Of a stretch of 64,000 nucleotides of DNA, positions 21,801 through 33,120 are shown in pieces. Below the pieces are notes generated by a model. The model ran no database searches and was not told the origin of the DNA. It was given only the letters and a program-made list of their open reading frames with translations. Within the stretch, counting starts at the first letter, position 1, and the number at the start of each line of letters is the position of its first letter. The stretch spans positions 232,005,918 to 232,069,917 of the forward strand of contig CM076189.1 in assembly GCA_038277395.1 (NCBI GenBank), given 5' to 3'. The position numbers and the translations under genes were made by a program. The stretch comes from Dryocosmus kuriphilus (taxonomy: Eukaryota > Arthropoda > Insecta > Hymenoptera > Cynipidae).

Positions 21801-24000
21801 TATATGATTTTAATATCTTATCAATTTGTTGAGGTCTTGAGGAACTAAAGTTTCACTGTTATTGTTTTACAGGATCGACGAGATATATCCAGGAGTATAA
21901 TTCTTGTTCACATCATATTGTATGTCACAAAAATTCACTAGTTGTCACTGTCACATCGGCACGATTTTAGGTCTCAGTTTAAGCCAAAAATACGTATAAG
22001 TTTGAGACTTGTTTGTAAAGTGTCAATTTACGTTCATTTTGACTAAAAAACGAAGCGTTTCAAAACTGGGCCAGTATTAGACTCAAAATAAGCCCAGCGT
22101 TTTTCTATTTGTCATAAATATGTTTTCTTTAAGTATTTCTAGCAATATTTAATTAAGGTAAATCAGAATTAAAATAAACTTCTGTCTCTTACTCTATTAT
22201 TTTGTGACGTCATCTTATTGTTCAACCTAAACGCGAGAGTGAGTGCTGTTATGAAAATGTAATCCTCAAAGCCGTAGGTGTGCTGCACTTGATTTCTACT
22301 TCAGACAATAAGAGAATTACTTATTTTAAGAGAACACGAAGTAAGGAATCCAATTTATAATTTCGTATATCTTATCACATTCCTAGCACAAATGTGAAGA
22401 TGAACCCTTTGTACCTTTGTTTGTGTATTGTTTAAAAAATTTATTTTGATAAGATTATATTGCAGTCTTCGAGCATCTATCAGAGAAAGCGAGAACAATA
22501 CAAAAATTTGAGCGAGCATTTCCTGAATTATATATTTTAAAAATGGATCTTATGACTGAAAGAGATTAAAACTGATAATCTGGTTATGAAGATTTTTTAC
22601 TTCAATCTCAAATTTTCAGATAAGTCTTCTTTAATATGACGCCCTGTGTATTACACCGAAGAAAGTATGAAGTCATGAAAAATAAATAAAATTGTAAATT
22701 GCTTAAATGCTTTTTGTCGATTCATCATTTCACTAAAGAAGCATGGCTATTAATTTCAATTTTCTTGCAAATGTGTTAAAATGATGTAAATATATATTCT
22801 TAACACTTGTTTTCAATAGGAATTTTTTTTCAAAGTTTCAAAATTTTTGCACACAAAAAAAATGTTTTGAAGAAAAATTATAAATATTCAAAGAAGCAAG
22901 TTTTCCATTGAAAACAGCTGGCTAAAAATTATTATATTCGCATAATGTCCATGAAGTTTACAACAAAATTGAATAAATAGATATTTCATTTAAAGAAGCA
23001 AAAAAAAAATACTAAAAACTGGTAACAGAATCAAACTTGTGAACTTCTGTCTACCAGCAGAGTTCGCTACCATCTTTTTTTTTCTTAAAAAAAGTGTAGA
23101 GTTTAATTTTGTTTTTTGTAGAATCGCTACCGCATTCCTTATCTATTTTTTACATTCGTCGCAGAATGCGTATAAAATTTGAATAGAGAAACATGAAGCT
23201 GCCTATAAAAATTGTAACCAACTGTATGATGTTTTTTATTTTATTGAGATTTGAAAATATAATTCAAATGTATTTGCAACATTATAGAATAGATTATAGA
23301 ACATATTATTAGCAAAAAAAAATAGTTAAAATATTAACTTGTACTGAAATTATTTTAAAGTACATTACTTCATCGGTGTTTCCGTATTTATTTTGTTATT
23401 TGGCCTAAAAATAAAGCAGTATAGGTGCACGCACGTGCGGTTGTTGAGAAACCAGAATGGGTGTAGGAACGTGCGGGTGTCAGATGCATCTTAGATAGAG
23501 TTGCCCTATATGGTTTCCGGTGTGTGTCGCATCCGTGCTACAATCCAAAGAGAACCCCTTTTCTTTTGCTTTTCGTTGCCGAGAAAACCGAAAACGTGGT
23601 AAAACTACAAAATACTCAACTCTTTCGCAGATAAGATCTGCGCCAGGAACGTGTCTGCTTACTAAATTCTAGATCTAACTCTAATGCGAGAAGGAATGAG
23701 TTCTGAAATGAAATTGTCTTGAAATATAAGACTCGTGTGAAGTAAACAAGAATATTTTGTGATGCTTCTGATTTCAGCAGTTTAGAAAAATTATTTTATA
23801 CTTTAAGAGTTTATTCTATAAAATTCCAAATGATTGCAATTAAGTACAACCAATTGCAAATAAAAATTACACTGTACAACATTGTTGATATTTTTCTTTA
23901 CGCTACAGTGCTAAGTGATTTCAATAGGTTTTCTTTTCTATAGATTGCGAATCCGAAGTAGAAAATGTTCCATCACGTCACGTTTTTTTTTTTTTTTTTT
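18860..24000. other. About 5 kb of AT-rich DNA without recognised genes
   Basis: Short open frames occur (for example 19151-19450, 21058-21279 and 21236-21475) but none shows a domain or sustained non-repetitive codon bias. A terminus-like CACAGAAAAAAAG at about 20334 starts a stretch rich in CTTAAAATTTTAAG motifs. A poly-A run lies near 21696-21719. 23410-23680 is a short GC-richer unique patch. Poly-T occurs at about 23983-24003. I cannot support any gene here. Confidence 0.35.
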
Positions 24001-24265
24001 TTTTGAAAAACGGGTTTTAAAAACCAAGAAACTCGTCTTTGTCCATTTTTGACATAATGCAGCAAACACACATGACTTACTAGAGACATCTAAAAGGGCA
24101 GAAAGTAAAGCTTGAACTAAGCCTAGGATTCCGAAAAATCGGAAGCATTACGGAGATTTTGCGCAGCATAGTTTTTTTTGCGCTCCTGTAGGTGGTGAGA
24201 ATAAATCTCAAAATCAATCCTGATGGTCAGAGTGTCTAAAATACATCGACGAGACCTTTTAAAAA

Positions 24266-24835
24266 TCACTGAACAACAAAATATGACCTATGTGGGGTTG
24301 GGATGAGACATATCATTTCCATGGTAGTTTTCTGTGCTGAATCCAAATCTGACCTCTGTTTTTCTCCATCATGTCAAGTTTTTGAGATTTTGTGAGTTAA
24401 AAATTTTTTCAAAAAATCACAAATCGTGTGATAAAAGGGTGAAAAAAATTTTTTCCGCACAAAGCGAGACATGATTTCGATGTATTTTTGAACGCAGAAT
24501 CCACTGGTTTTTTTGTTTTTTCGATATCTTATATACTTTTTGAGATAATTTAAAAAAAAAAAAAAAAAAACACGAAAAAAAAATGGTTTTACGAAAATCC
24601 TTATATTTAAGTGAATAAATTTTATTTTTTAGTCACTCTGGTGTCATTCTCTTCGTTTATTGATGCAGAAAAAATTGCGAAAAAGTTTACAGTTCCAGCT
24701 GTAACGGTTCGAAAGATACAAGGCGGAGAACTTGTCTCTTTCTAAAGATTTGCCAATTTGACGGTTTACAAGTAGTCGAGGCGAATCATTGTACTGTTTC
24801 TAATATCTCATTGCATTAATATCTTTAATATTTGC
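24266..24835 (+). repeat. Left terminal inverted repeat of the 3.1-kb transposon
   Basis: It pairs with 26817-27386 along its full length, from TCACTGAACAAC to ATCTTTAATATTTGC. It contains an A tract at 24552-24569 and the distinctive GTTTACAGTTCCAGCTGTAA block, itself a small palindrome around CAGCTG. It probably carries transposase-binding sites and the promoter. Confidence 0.9.
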
Positions 24836-25112
24836 TATATTCACAATATTCACAGAGCTTCGTTTGGAAGAAAACTGTTCATGGCACATGCGCGTCTCCC
24901 CTCGACTTCTCTCCCCTCCATTATCATACTACTCTTGTTCATATCGCGCTATTCGTGCTCTGCGCTATCCGATCTTCATTTGATGCTAGCCCTCTGTGGA
25001 GTCACAGCGTATGCTACCATTGTACCTGCTATAGAACTTGAACTATTTCTATTTAATTCCAATATATTTGCGCTAAGCTTTTATTCAGAGCTCAGTTTGC
25101 AACGATTGCAAA

Positions 25113-26754
25113 ATGCAGAACAGCTGCAAAAATCATCCCGATAGCTTTTGCTACGTTTGCGGTATTTTCATCCCACCTAAAATGAGACAAAACATTTCTC
25201 CTACAGTGCGAGAAGGCTACGAAATATATTTTCAGATTAAGCCCGATAATGGAGAAAAAAGTTGGATACCCAACAGCTGCTGTAAAACTTGTGCTAATAA
25301 ATTATGGTCAGTACAACTAGGAGACTTTGATCGACTTTTTAAATTCACTTTTCCTACTTTTTGGAGAGAACCTCAAAACCATATCGATGATTGTTATTTT
25401 TGTTTAACAGAAGTAAAAGGCTACTCATCACAATGCAAGAACAGCACTATTTACCCTAACATTCCTTCCGTGACAAAAGCTGCTTATGACTATAACGATT
25501 CTTTACCAGGCAATTCTGTAAACCAAAAAGCAGAAGAAATCAATGCTGATGAAAATCAAATCGTAAAATGTAAATCGACCAGCAACTTGCCAGAATTATT
25601 CGACCAGAAAGAATTAAATGATTTGATAATGGACCTAAATTTATCGAAAAATCAAGCTGAAATCTTAGGCTCTAGGCTCAAAGAAAAAAATTTATTTAAA
25701 AAAGTAGTAAAAATTACTTACAGAAATCGAGATAAAAATTTAAATATATTTTTTTCCAGTCAAGATACTCTCATCTATTGTACCGATGTAGATAGTCTTA
25801 TTAAGAGCCTTGGTCATGAACACCAGCCAGAGAATTGGCGCTTATTCATTGATGCAAATAAACACAGTTTGAAAGGTGTTCTCTTGCATAATGGAAACGA
25901 ATATCCATCAATACCCATCGCTCATGCCACCAATATGAAAGAGTGCTATGCTGTTATGGAATTATTACTTGAAAAAATAAATTACAAATCACATCAGTGG
26001 TCTATCTGTGGTGATTTCAAAGTAATAGGTATTCTTCTCGGATTGCAATCTGGCTACACAAAATTTTGTTGCTTTCTATGCACCTGGGACAGCAGAGCAC
26101 GAGACCAACATTATAATGTTAAAGTTTGGCCAGCCAGAAAGACGTTAGAACCAGGAAAAATGAACGTTGCTCAAAAACCATTGGTTGATCGTGAAAAAAA
26201 TATTACTACCACCATTACATTTAAAGCTCGGCATCGTAAAAAACTTTATCAAAGCAATGGATAAAAATGGGGAAGGTCATCGTTTCTTGAAAAGAAAATT
26301 CCCTAAGCTTAGTGAAGCTAAAATCAAGAAAGGAGTTTTTCAGGGACCCCAAATCCGACAACTAATGTTGGATTGTGATTTCGAAACAACCTTGACTGAC
26401 CTTGAGAGAAAAACTTGGTTGTCAGTAAAAGCTGTCATAAACAATTTCTTGGGGAACACAAAATCCAGAAAGTACAAACACCTGATAAACACTATGCTGC
26501 AGAACTTCAAGGAATTGAAAGTGAACATGTCACTAAAGATTCACATTCTTCACTCGCACTTGGACTTCTTCCCAGAGAATTTAGGGGCAGTCAGTGATGA
26601 ACACGGGGAACGGTTTCATCAAGACATCGCTGAAATCGAAAACAGATACCAAGGAAAGTGGAGTGTGAACGCTTTAGCAGACTACTGCTGGAGGCTCATG
26701 ACTGATGAACCAAATGCTCATCACCGTCGAGCATGCAAAAGAAAAAGTTTCTAG
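25113..26754 (+). CDS. Transposase-like protein of a repeated arthropod family; one frameshift
   Basis: This intronless gene would encode about 547 residues. The first reading frame runs 25113-26264 and the second continues to 26754. The extra base is in the A7 run at 26194-26200, where one A fewer makes the frames continuous. The N terminus has paired cysteines (C13/C16, C56/C57/C60, then C94/C97 in DDCYFCL) that look zinc-binding, with conserved SFCYVCG and FWREPQNH. A DDE-like core follows: RLFID (D247), ICGDFKV (D301), the CxxxC-containing FCCFLCTWD, and, in the second frame, SDEHGERFHQDI (E148 of that piece). I recognise it as an uncharacterised protein family that is multicopy in arthropods and other animals. 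Its position between long inverted repeats shows it is the element's transposase. I do not assign the superfamily. The start at 25113 was chosen because the family usually begins with such a short leader before CYVCG. The frameshift may be real inactivation or a homopolymer error. Confidence 0.8.
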
Positions 26755-26816
26755 GGAGTAGTAGCAGCTTATAAATATATTTTTTAAATCATTGAATTAT
26801 TATTATTATTGTTATT

Positions 26817-27386
26817 GCAAATATTAAAGATATTAATGCAATGAGATATTAGAAAAAGTACAATGATTCGTCTCGAGTACTTGTAAACCGTCAAATTGGC
26901 AACTCTTTAGAAAGAGACAAGTTCTCTGCCTTGTATCTTTCGAACCGTTACAGCTGGAACTGTAAACTTTTTCGCAATTTTTTCTGCATCAATAAACGAA
27001 GAGAATGACACCAGAGTGACTAAAAAATAAAATTTATTCACTTAAATATAAGGATTTTCGTAAAACCATTTTTTTTTTCGTGTTTTTTTTGTTTTTTTTT
27101 AAATTATCTCAAAAAGTATATAAGATATCGAAAAAACAAAAAAACCAGTGGATTCTGCGTTCAAAAATACATCGAAATCATGTCTCGCTTTGTGCGGAAA
27201 AAATTTTTTTCACCCTTTTATCACACGATTTGTGATTTTTTGAAAAAAAATTTAACTCACAAAATCTCAAAAACTTGACATGATGTAGAAAAACGGAGGT
27301 CAGATTTGGACTCAGCACAGAAAACTACCATGGAAATGATATGTCTCATCCCAACCCCACATAGGTCATATTTTGTTGTTCAGTGA
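26817..27386 (-). repeat. Right terminal inverted repeat of the 3.1-kb transposon
   Basis: It is the inverted partner of 24266-24835, ending with the complement of TCACTGAACAAC at 27386. It begins 62 bases after the stop codon. Confidence 0.9.
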
Positions 27387-27854
27387 AACGATTCATGTAT
27401 CTTAAATTGCAGTGCTTAACCTAACTGCCTCGGGAAAGGTGTATTTTCTACACCTGGACTACCAAGTTTAATTATTATTAGAACAACTGTACCTTTGAAA
27501 AAGCATTCGGGTATTTTCAGTTTTTGTTCCTAACCAAACTTTCCCCAAAGAAAATGTATTTTCTACATCTGGACTACCAGGTTTAATTAATTAGAACGGC
27601 GATATATTAAAAAAGACCCCATGGTATTTTAAATTTCACTTTTTAATCTATAAACTACCCCGTGGTAGATGTATTCTTAGCACCCCATGGACTACCAGGA
27701 ATAATTAATATAACACCTGGACCTCTGAGAAACCATCAGGGTATTTTATATTTTAGTTCATAACCCAACTACCGCGAGAAAGATGTATTTTTAACACCTA
27801 AATCACCAGATTTAATTAATGGAACGACAAGCTCTTTAAAAAAACCTCAGAGTA
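27387..27854. repeat. ~115-bp degenerate tandem array, block 1
   Basis: About four units are recognised by ATGTATTTTCTACACCTGGA-type text followed by CTACCAGGTTTAATTA, spaced 110-125 bases (near 27442, 27551, 27668 and 27791). Each ends with an AAACCATC-GGTATTTTAAATTT phrase. The block is cut at 27854 by a 3.4-kb insertion and resumes at 31278. Confidence 0.8.
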
Positions 27855-28249
27855 CCCGTGTAGAAATCGTAACCCTGTCCTAACTGGGTCCTATCTATTT
27901 TCCCCTCTTTACGACTGAGTCCTAGCTTGGACACTTTATTAGGACCAAGTTAGGCGCGTCATGCTGTTCTAACTAGGTTCTATTAATATTGCCTAATTAG
28001 AACCCCTTTATAGAACCTGTTTGCAACCTAGTCAGGACCTACTTTTCTTGAATGGCTTTCTACCCAAACTACAAGGAAATAGTTGATTAATACAAAGTTA
28101 AAGTAAAAAAATTCCAGTTATTGAACAAAATCGATAGTTTTTGGCATGTCCTAACTTATGTATTAAATATAACGCTGGAAAAACGCATTCGCAGAAAACT
28201 CGACACACCGAGAATTGAAAGGGGGTTGGGAAAGGGAAAGGGGATTATT

Positions 28250-28398
28250 ACATTCTCATCAGAGAAGGTATTAGATTTATGCAAAATTTGACTTTCGCGG
28301 ATTTCATGAAATCTCCACGTTTTAAGACCTCCTGAATCCGAAAAAATGGTTTTTACGACCGTGTCTGTCTGTCTGTTGGCGTTGTCGTCGTTGTCGTT

Positions 28399-28430
<32 letters not shown>

Positions 28431-29554
28431 CTGTTCCCACGATAACTTTCGAAGGACTAATCGGATTGGATTGCGCTTTGGCACATTTCTTTAAGGTCCA
28501 AAAAGAAAGGACGAGTTCGTTAACCAGCGGTTTTTGACCAACGGTTATGGTTTTATCCATCAAAAACGGTTTTCACAAAATCAAAAAATCCATTTTCCGG
28601 CTAAACTATCAGAGATACAAAAAAAATGTAAGAAAGTAAAATTGTTTATCTTCAAAAAATCTACAAATTTTGTCTTAACCGTTTTTTGATAAAATGAACG
28701 GTTTTTGATTTAATCAAGAAAACGCTATTAAAATTAAAAAACTGTGGTTTCCCGCCAAAATATTCAAGAAATAAAAAAATAGTAAAAACAAAGTTGTTCA
28801 ATTTAAAAAGATATACAAATTTTGTTTTAACCATTTTTTCATAAAATGCACGGTTTTTGTTTTAATCGATAAAACATTATTAAAAATTAAAGATTTCAAA
28901 TTCTCCGCCAAACTATGGAAGATACGAAAAAATAATAATACACAAAGTTGTTCGTCTCCAAATTGTCTACAAATTTGCTCTCTATCATTTTTTTTGATGA
29001 GACGCGTAGTTTTTGAGTTATTCGTGAAATATGTTATAAAATATAAAGAAAACCACTTTTCAGCAAAACTGTGCAAGATATGAGAAAATATTAACAAGCA
29101 GAACTGTTCACCTTGGAAATAGCTACAAAATTTATTTATAAGACTCATCGTTTTACTTTTAAGAATCGAAATCCTGTATTGTAAAAATTTGGAAAATCAA
29201 AAAGAGCTTTACCAATCTATAATGTGTTTTAAAGAAACGTCATTATCGAGCGCGAAGCGCGAGTGTCATGATGAGAATGTATTCCTTAAGGGCGATAGAG
29301 CCTTAAGTAAAATAATTTCTTTTGTAATTTCTAATTTAAAGGTTTATACGATCTATAAACACCGAGCGCGTAACGCGAGGTGAATAATTTATCGAGCGCG
29401 AAGCGTGAGTGCCGTAAATAACGTATCGAGCGCGAAGCGCGAGTCAAATGTCGAGCGCGAAGCGCGAGTGCCAACAGACGCGCGCCCTAGGCGCGTTCAT
29501 ACTTCGCGCGAAGCGCGCGATGAGAATGTGCCCGCGCAGCGGGCAGATTTTTTT
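28250..29554 (+). mobile_element. Family A, copy A4 (full length)
   Basis: ACATTCTCATC at 28250-28260; GATGAGAATGT, hairpin GCCCGCGCAGCGGGC and AGATTTTT at 29518-29554. The TCG/TTG microsatellite spans 28380-28430. The minus strand stays open for 135 codons across the microsatellite, giving an Asp/Asn-rich peptide that also occurs in A1, A5, A7 and A9. Direct neighbour A5 has the same orientation. Confidence 0.65.
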
Positions 29555-29860
29555 ATTATTATTGTTGTGTTTGTAATTATTGGGGCTGGAAAGGGGGACT
29601 CTCCTTAGATGGAAAAAGGCAATGCATTGCACGTACAGTTTTCGAGAAAAACAGAATCTTGAGTCTCTTGAGGAAGACTGTACTCTTCGAGCTCGAGCGA
29701 AGTTGATCCTCAACGCACAATAGACCCCCCGAAGTGAGGGTGTAGAGGCGAAATACGAACCCCCTGGTAGCTTCTACCCCATTTTTGTATTGTAAGGAAA
29801 AAAAGACCACCTTGATGAAGAGGAAAAAATACCTTTTTTGTAATATTCATTTTTTATTTT
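29555..29860. other. Unique GC-richer spacer between A4 and A5
   Basis: About 300 bases without gene or repeat structure. It contains TTCGAGCTCGAGCGAA (a near-palindrome near 29687) and a C6 run. It does not match the rest of the host element. Confidence 0.4.
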
Positions 29861-29861
29861 T

Positions 29862-29985
29862 ACATTCTCATCAGAGAAGGTATTGGATTTATGTAAAATT
29901 TGACTTTCGCGAATTTCATGAAATCTCCACGTTTTGAGACCCCCTGAGTCAGAAAAAACGGTTTTTACGACCGTGTCTGTCTGTT

Positions 29986-30017
<32 letters not shown>

Positions 30018-30851
30018 CTGTTCCCACGATAACTTTCGAAGGACTAATCGGATTAGATTGCGCTTTGGTACACTTCTTTAAGGGGTAAAAAGAAAGGACG
30101 AGTTCGTTAACCAGCGGTTTTTGACCAACAGTTATGGTTTTATCCATCAAAAACGGTTTTCACAAAATCAAAAAAATCCATTTTCCGGCTAAATATGAGA
30201 GATCTACCTCAAAAGAATCTACAAATTTTTTACCGTTTTTTGATAAAATAAACGGTTTTTGTTTTAATCAAGAAAACGCTATTAAAATTTTTTCATACAA
30301 AAAATGAACACGGTTATCTTTTTTTACTAACCATTTTTTCATAAAATGCACGGTTTTTGTTTTAATCGATAAAACGTTATTAAAAATCAATATTTTCAAA
30401 TTTACTGCCAAACTATGCAAGATACGGAAAAAAATAATAATAAACAAAGTTGTTCAGCTCAAACAGGTCTACAAATTTGCTTTCTATTATTTTTTCGAAC
30501 AGATGCGTACTTTTTGAGTTATTTGTGAAATATGTTATGAAATATAAAGGAAACCACTTTTCAGCAAAACTATGCAAGATATGAGAAAATATTAAGAAGC
30601 AGAATTGTTCACCTTGGAAAGAGCAACAAAATTTATATATAAGGCTCATCGTTTTACTTTTAAGAATCGAAAACCTGTATTGTGAAAGTTTGGAAAATCA
30701 CAAAAAAAATTTTACCAATCTAGAATGTGTTTTAAAAAAATGTAATTATCGAGCGCGAAGCGCGAGTGCCAACAGACGCGCGCCGTAGGCGCGCTCATAC
30801 TTCGCGCGAAGCGCGCGAGGAGAATGTGCCCGCGAAGCGGGCAGATTTTTT
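29862..30851 (+). mobile_element. Family A, copy A5 (shortened)
   Basis: ACATTCTCATC at 29862-29872; hairpin GCCCGCGAAGCGGGC and AGATTTTT ending at 30851. Relative to A4 it lacks parts of the AT-rich units (30200-30330) and the CTTAAGG module before the terminal palindromes, leaving about 1 kb. The 30852-31277 remainder belongs to the host element. Confidence 0.65.
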
Positions 30852-31277
30852 GTATTCTTAAGCACCTTGCTTATTTTTGGAAATTTTGCAAAAAAAGGTT
30901 TTCCATTTGACACTTAGAAAAATTCACGATCATGACGGGCTAACTAGCGTCTGACCCATGAAAACTTTAATACTTTGTTTCAGGTTAAGTAAAATAAATG
31001 GTATTTTTACTTAATTGTTTTTATCTAGATAGGGACCGCACCTTTTTTCTGATTTATAATTTATGTCTAAATAAAAATAAAATTTATGTTTAAACAAAAA
31101 TAAAATTTAAGCTAAAGATTGTTAAATTGAGTAAAATTAATAAACAGGCTGATCTCGCTAGGATCAGGCTAGGTCCTATTCTGGTCCTATCTTGTAATTT
31201 GTTCTCAGGGGTACCTAACTAGGATCACGAGAGGGCCAATACTGAACCTAGCTATAACTTGGCAATTTCTACACGGG

Positions 31278-32316
31278 ATATCTTAAATTTTCGTCCTTAA
31301 CGAAATTTCCCCGAGGAAGACGTATTCTCAGCACTTGGACTACCAGATTTAATTATTATAGCAACGAACTCTTTAAAAAACCCTCAGTGTATTTTAAATG
31401 TTACTTAACCTAACTTTCCCGGGGGCAGGCGTATACTTAGAATTTCATGGACTACCAGGATTAATTAGTATAACTCCTGGACTTTGAAAAGCCATCCTGA
31501 TATTTTAAATTTCACTTCTTAGACTAAATTCTCCAAGAATGATGTGTTTCCTACACCTGGACTACCAAGTTTAATTAATAAAACGACGATCTCTTTAAAA
31601 AACCCTTACGGTATTTTAAATTAGCCCCCTTAAGACAATTTTCCCGAAGAAAATGTATTTTTTACACGTGAACCACTAGCCGTTTAATTATTTTTAGAAA
31701 AACTGGACATTTGAAAAACAATTCTGATATTTTAAATTTCACTCCTTAACATAACTTCCCGAAGAAAAATGTATTTTCTACACCTGGACTACCAGGCTTA
31801 ATTAATAGAAGGACGATTTCTTTAAAAACGCCCTTAAGGTATTTAAAACTATCGTCCTTAACCCAAATTTCCCCCGAGGATGATGTATTCTCAGCACCTG
31901 GACTAACAGGTTTAATTATTAGAACAACGTAACCTTTGAAAAACGATCGAGGTATTTTGAATTTCACTTCTTAGCCTACCTTTCCCCAGAAAGATGTATT
32001 CTTAGCATCTCATGGAGTATCAGGATTAATTAATATAACACCTGGACCTTTGTGAAACTATCCTGATATTTTAAATTTCAGTTCTTAACCCAAGTTCCCC
32101 GAGAAAGGTGTGTTTTCTACACCTGCACTGCCAGGTTTAATAATAATTAATTAATAGAATTGCGATCTCTTCAAAAACCCCTTACGGTATTTTAAATTAT
32201 CGACCTTAAGTCAACTTTCCCGGGGATCATGTATTCTCAGTACCTGGTTTAATTATCAGAACGAAAGGACCTTTGAAAAACCATCCGGGTGTTTTAAATT
32301 GTATTCCTAACCTAAA
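31278..32316. repeat. ~115-bp degenerate tandem array, block 2
   Basis: About nine units with ATGTATT-CTACACCTGGACTACC text near 31319, 31428, 31541, 31651, 31767, 31883, 31992, 32107 and 32226. It is interrupted at 32316 by the foldback element and resumes at 41104 in the same orientation. Confidence 0.8.
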
Positions 32317-32344
32317 CCCCGTGAAGTTGGCCCCCCGAAGATAA

Positions 32345-33120
32345 AATTTTTTAATTTTCTTTTTGCATACGTTTGTACGTCGTTTGTGCTGTTTGTACAT
32401 TCAATATTTTCGTTTGTACCCTTCTGGTTACCAAATTAAGGACAAAACTAATTCCGGGGGGCTAACTTCACGCATCCCCCCGAAATTCAAATTCTTAAAA
32501 TTTTCCTTTTGCATACGTTTGTACGTCGTTTGTACTGTTTGTACATCCAATATTTTCGTTTGTACCCTCTTGATTACCCAGCTACGGGCAAACCAAAATT
32601 TCGTGTCATCCCCCCGAAATTCAAATTTTTCAAATTTTCCTTTTGCATACGTTTGTACGTCGCTTGTACTGTTTGTGCATCCATTATTTGTTTTTGTGCC
32701 CTCTTGATTGCCTAGCTACGGGCAAATCAAAATTTCGTATCATCCCCCCGAAATTCAAATTTTTCAAATTTTCCATTTGCATACGTTTGTAAGTCGTTTG
32801 TACTGTTTGTACATCCAATATTTTCATTTGTACCCTCTTGGTTTCCCAGCTACGGGCAAATCAAAATTTCGTATCATCTCCCCGAAATTCAAAATTTTCA
32901 AATTTTCCTTTTGCATACGTTCTTACGTCGTTCGTACTGTTTGTACATCCAATTTTTCTTTCGTTCCCTATTAGGTGCCCAGCCAGGGGAAAATCAAAGT
33001 TTCGTGTCGTCTCGCCGAAATTCAAATTTCTCAAATTTTTTGGTTGCATACGTTTGTACGTCGTTTGTACGGTTTATACATTCGATATTTTTATTTATAC
33101 CCTATCGGTGGCCCATCTGT
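32345..33120 (+). repeat. Satellite arm, left: six ~133-bp units
   Basis: TTTGCATACGTTTGTACG recurs at about 32362, 32508, 32642, 32776, 32910 and 33043. The first unit is about 146 bases and carries CTAACTTCACG, resembling the element's terminus. These copies are more diverged from one another than the right-arm units. Open frames here follow from the repeat and are not genes. Confidence 0.9.

Larger units (their letters stand above)
24266..27386 (+). mobile_element. DNA transposon, 3.1 kb, with 570-bp terminal inverted repeats
   Basis: The outer ends are TCACTGAACAACAAAATATG and its complement. The element encloses a single intronless transposase-like gene. The inverted repeats span 24266-24835 and 26817-27386 and differ at only a small fraction of positions by eye, so this is a recent insertion. 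The right flank (27387 onward) reads directly into the ~115-bp tandem array. The left flank (CGACGAGACCTTTTAAAAA) resembles the same array's unit, so the element probably landed in it. A clear target duplication is not visible; runs of A blur the edges. Confidence 0.85.
27855..31277. mobile_element. 3.4-kb element with CCCGTGTAGAAAT termini, hosting two family-A copies
   Basis: The left end CCCGTGTAGAAAT and right end ATTTCTACACGGG are perfect 13-bp inverted repeats, and the ~115-bp array is continuous once the insert is removed. Near each end the sequence repeats motifs such as TCCTAACTGGGTCC, GTTCTAACTAGGTTC and AGGATCAGGCTAGGTCC, an unusual reiteration. The flanks suggest a very short duplication, perhaps TA. 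Two family-A copies occupy most of the interior, so the original element was only about 1 kb. It encodes nothing. Confidence 0.65.

Noticed and set aside
24832..25144. Short frames upstream of the transposase as extra exons
   Set aside because: They begin at the inner edge of the inverted repeat, are in other frames and show no conserved residues; the 25113 start already gives a complete N-terminal cysteine motif.
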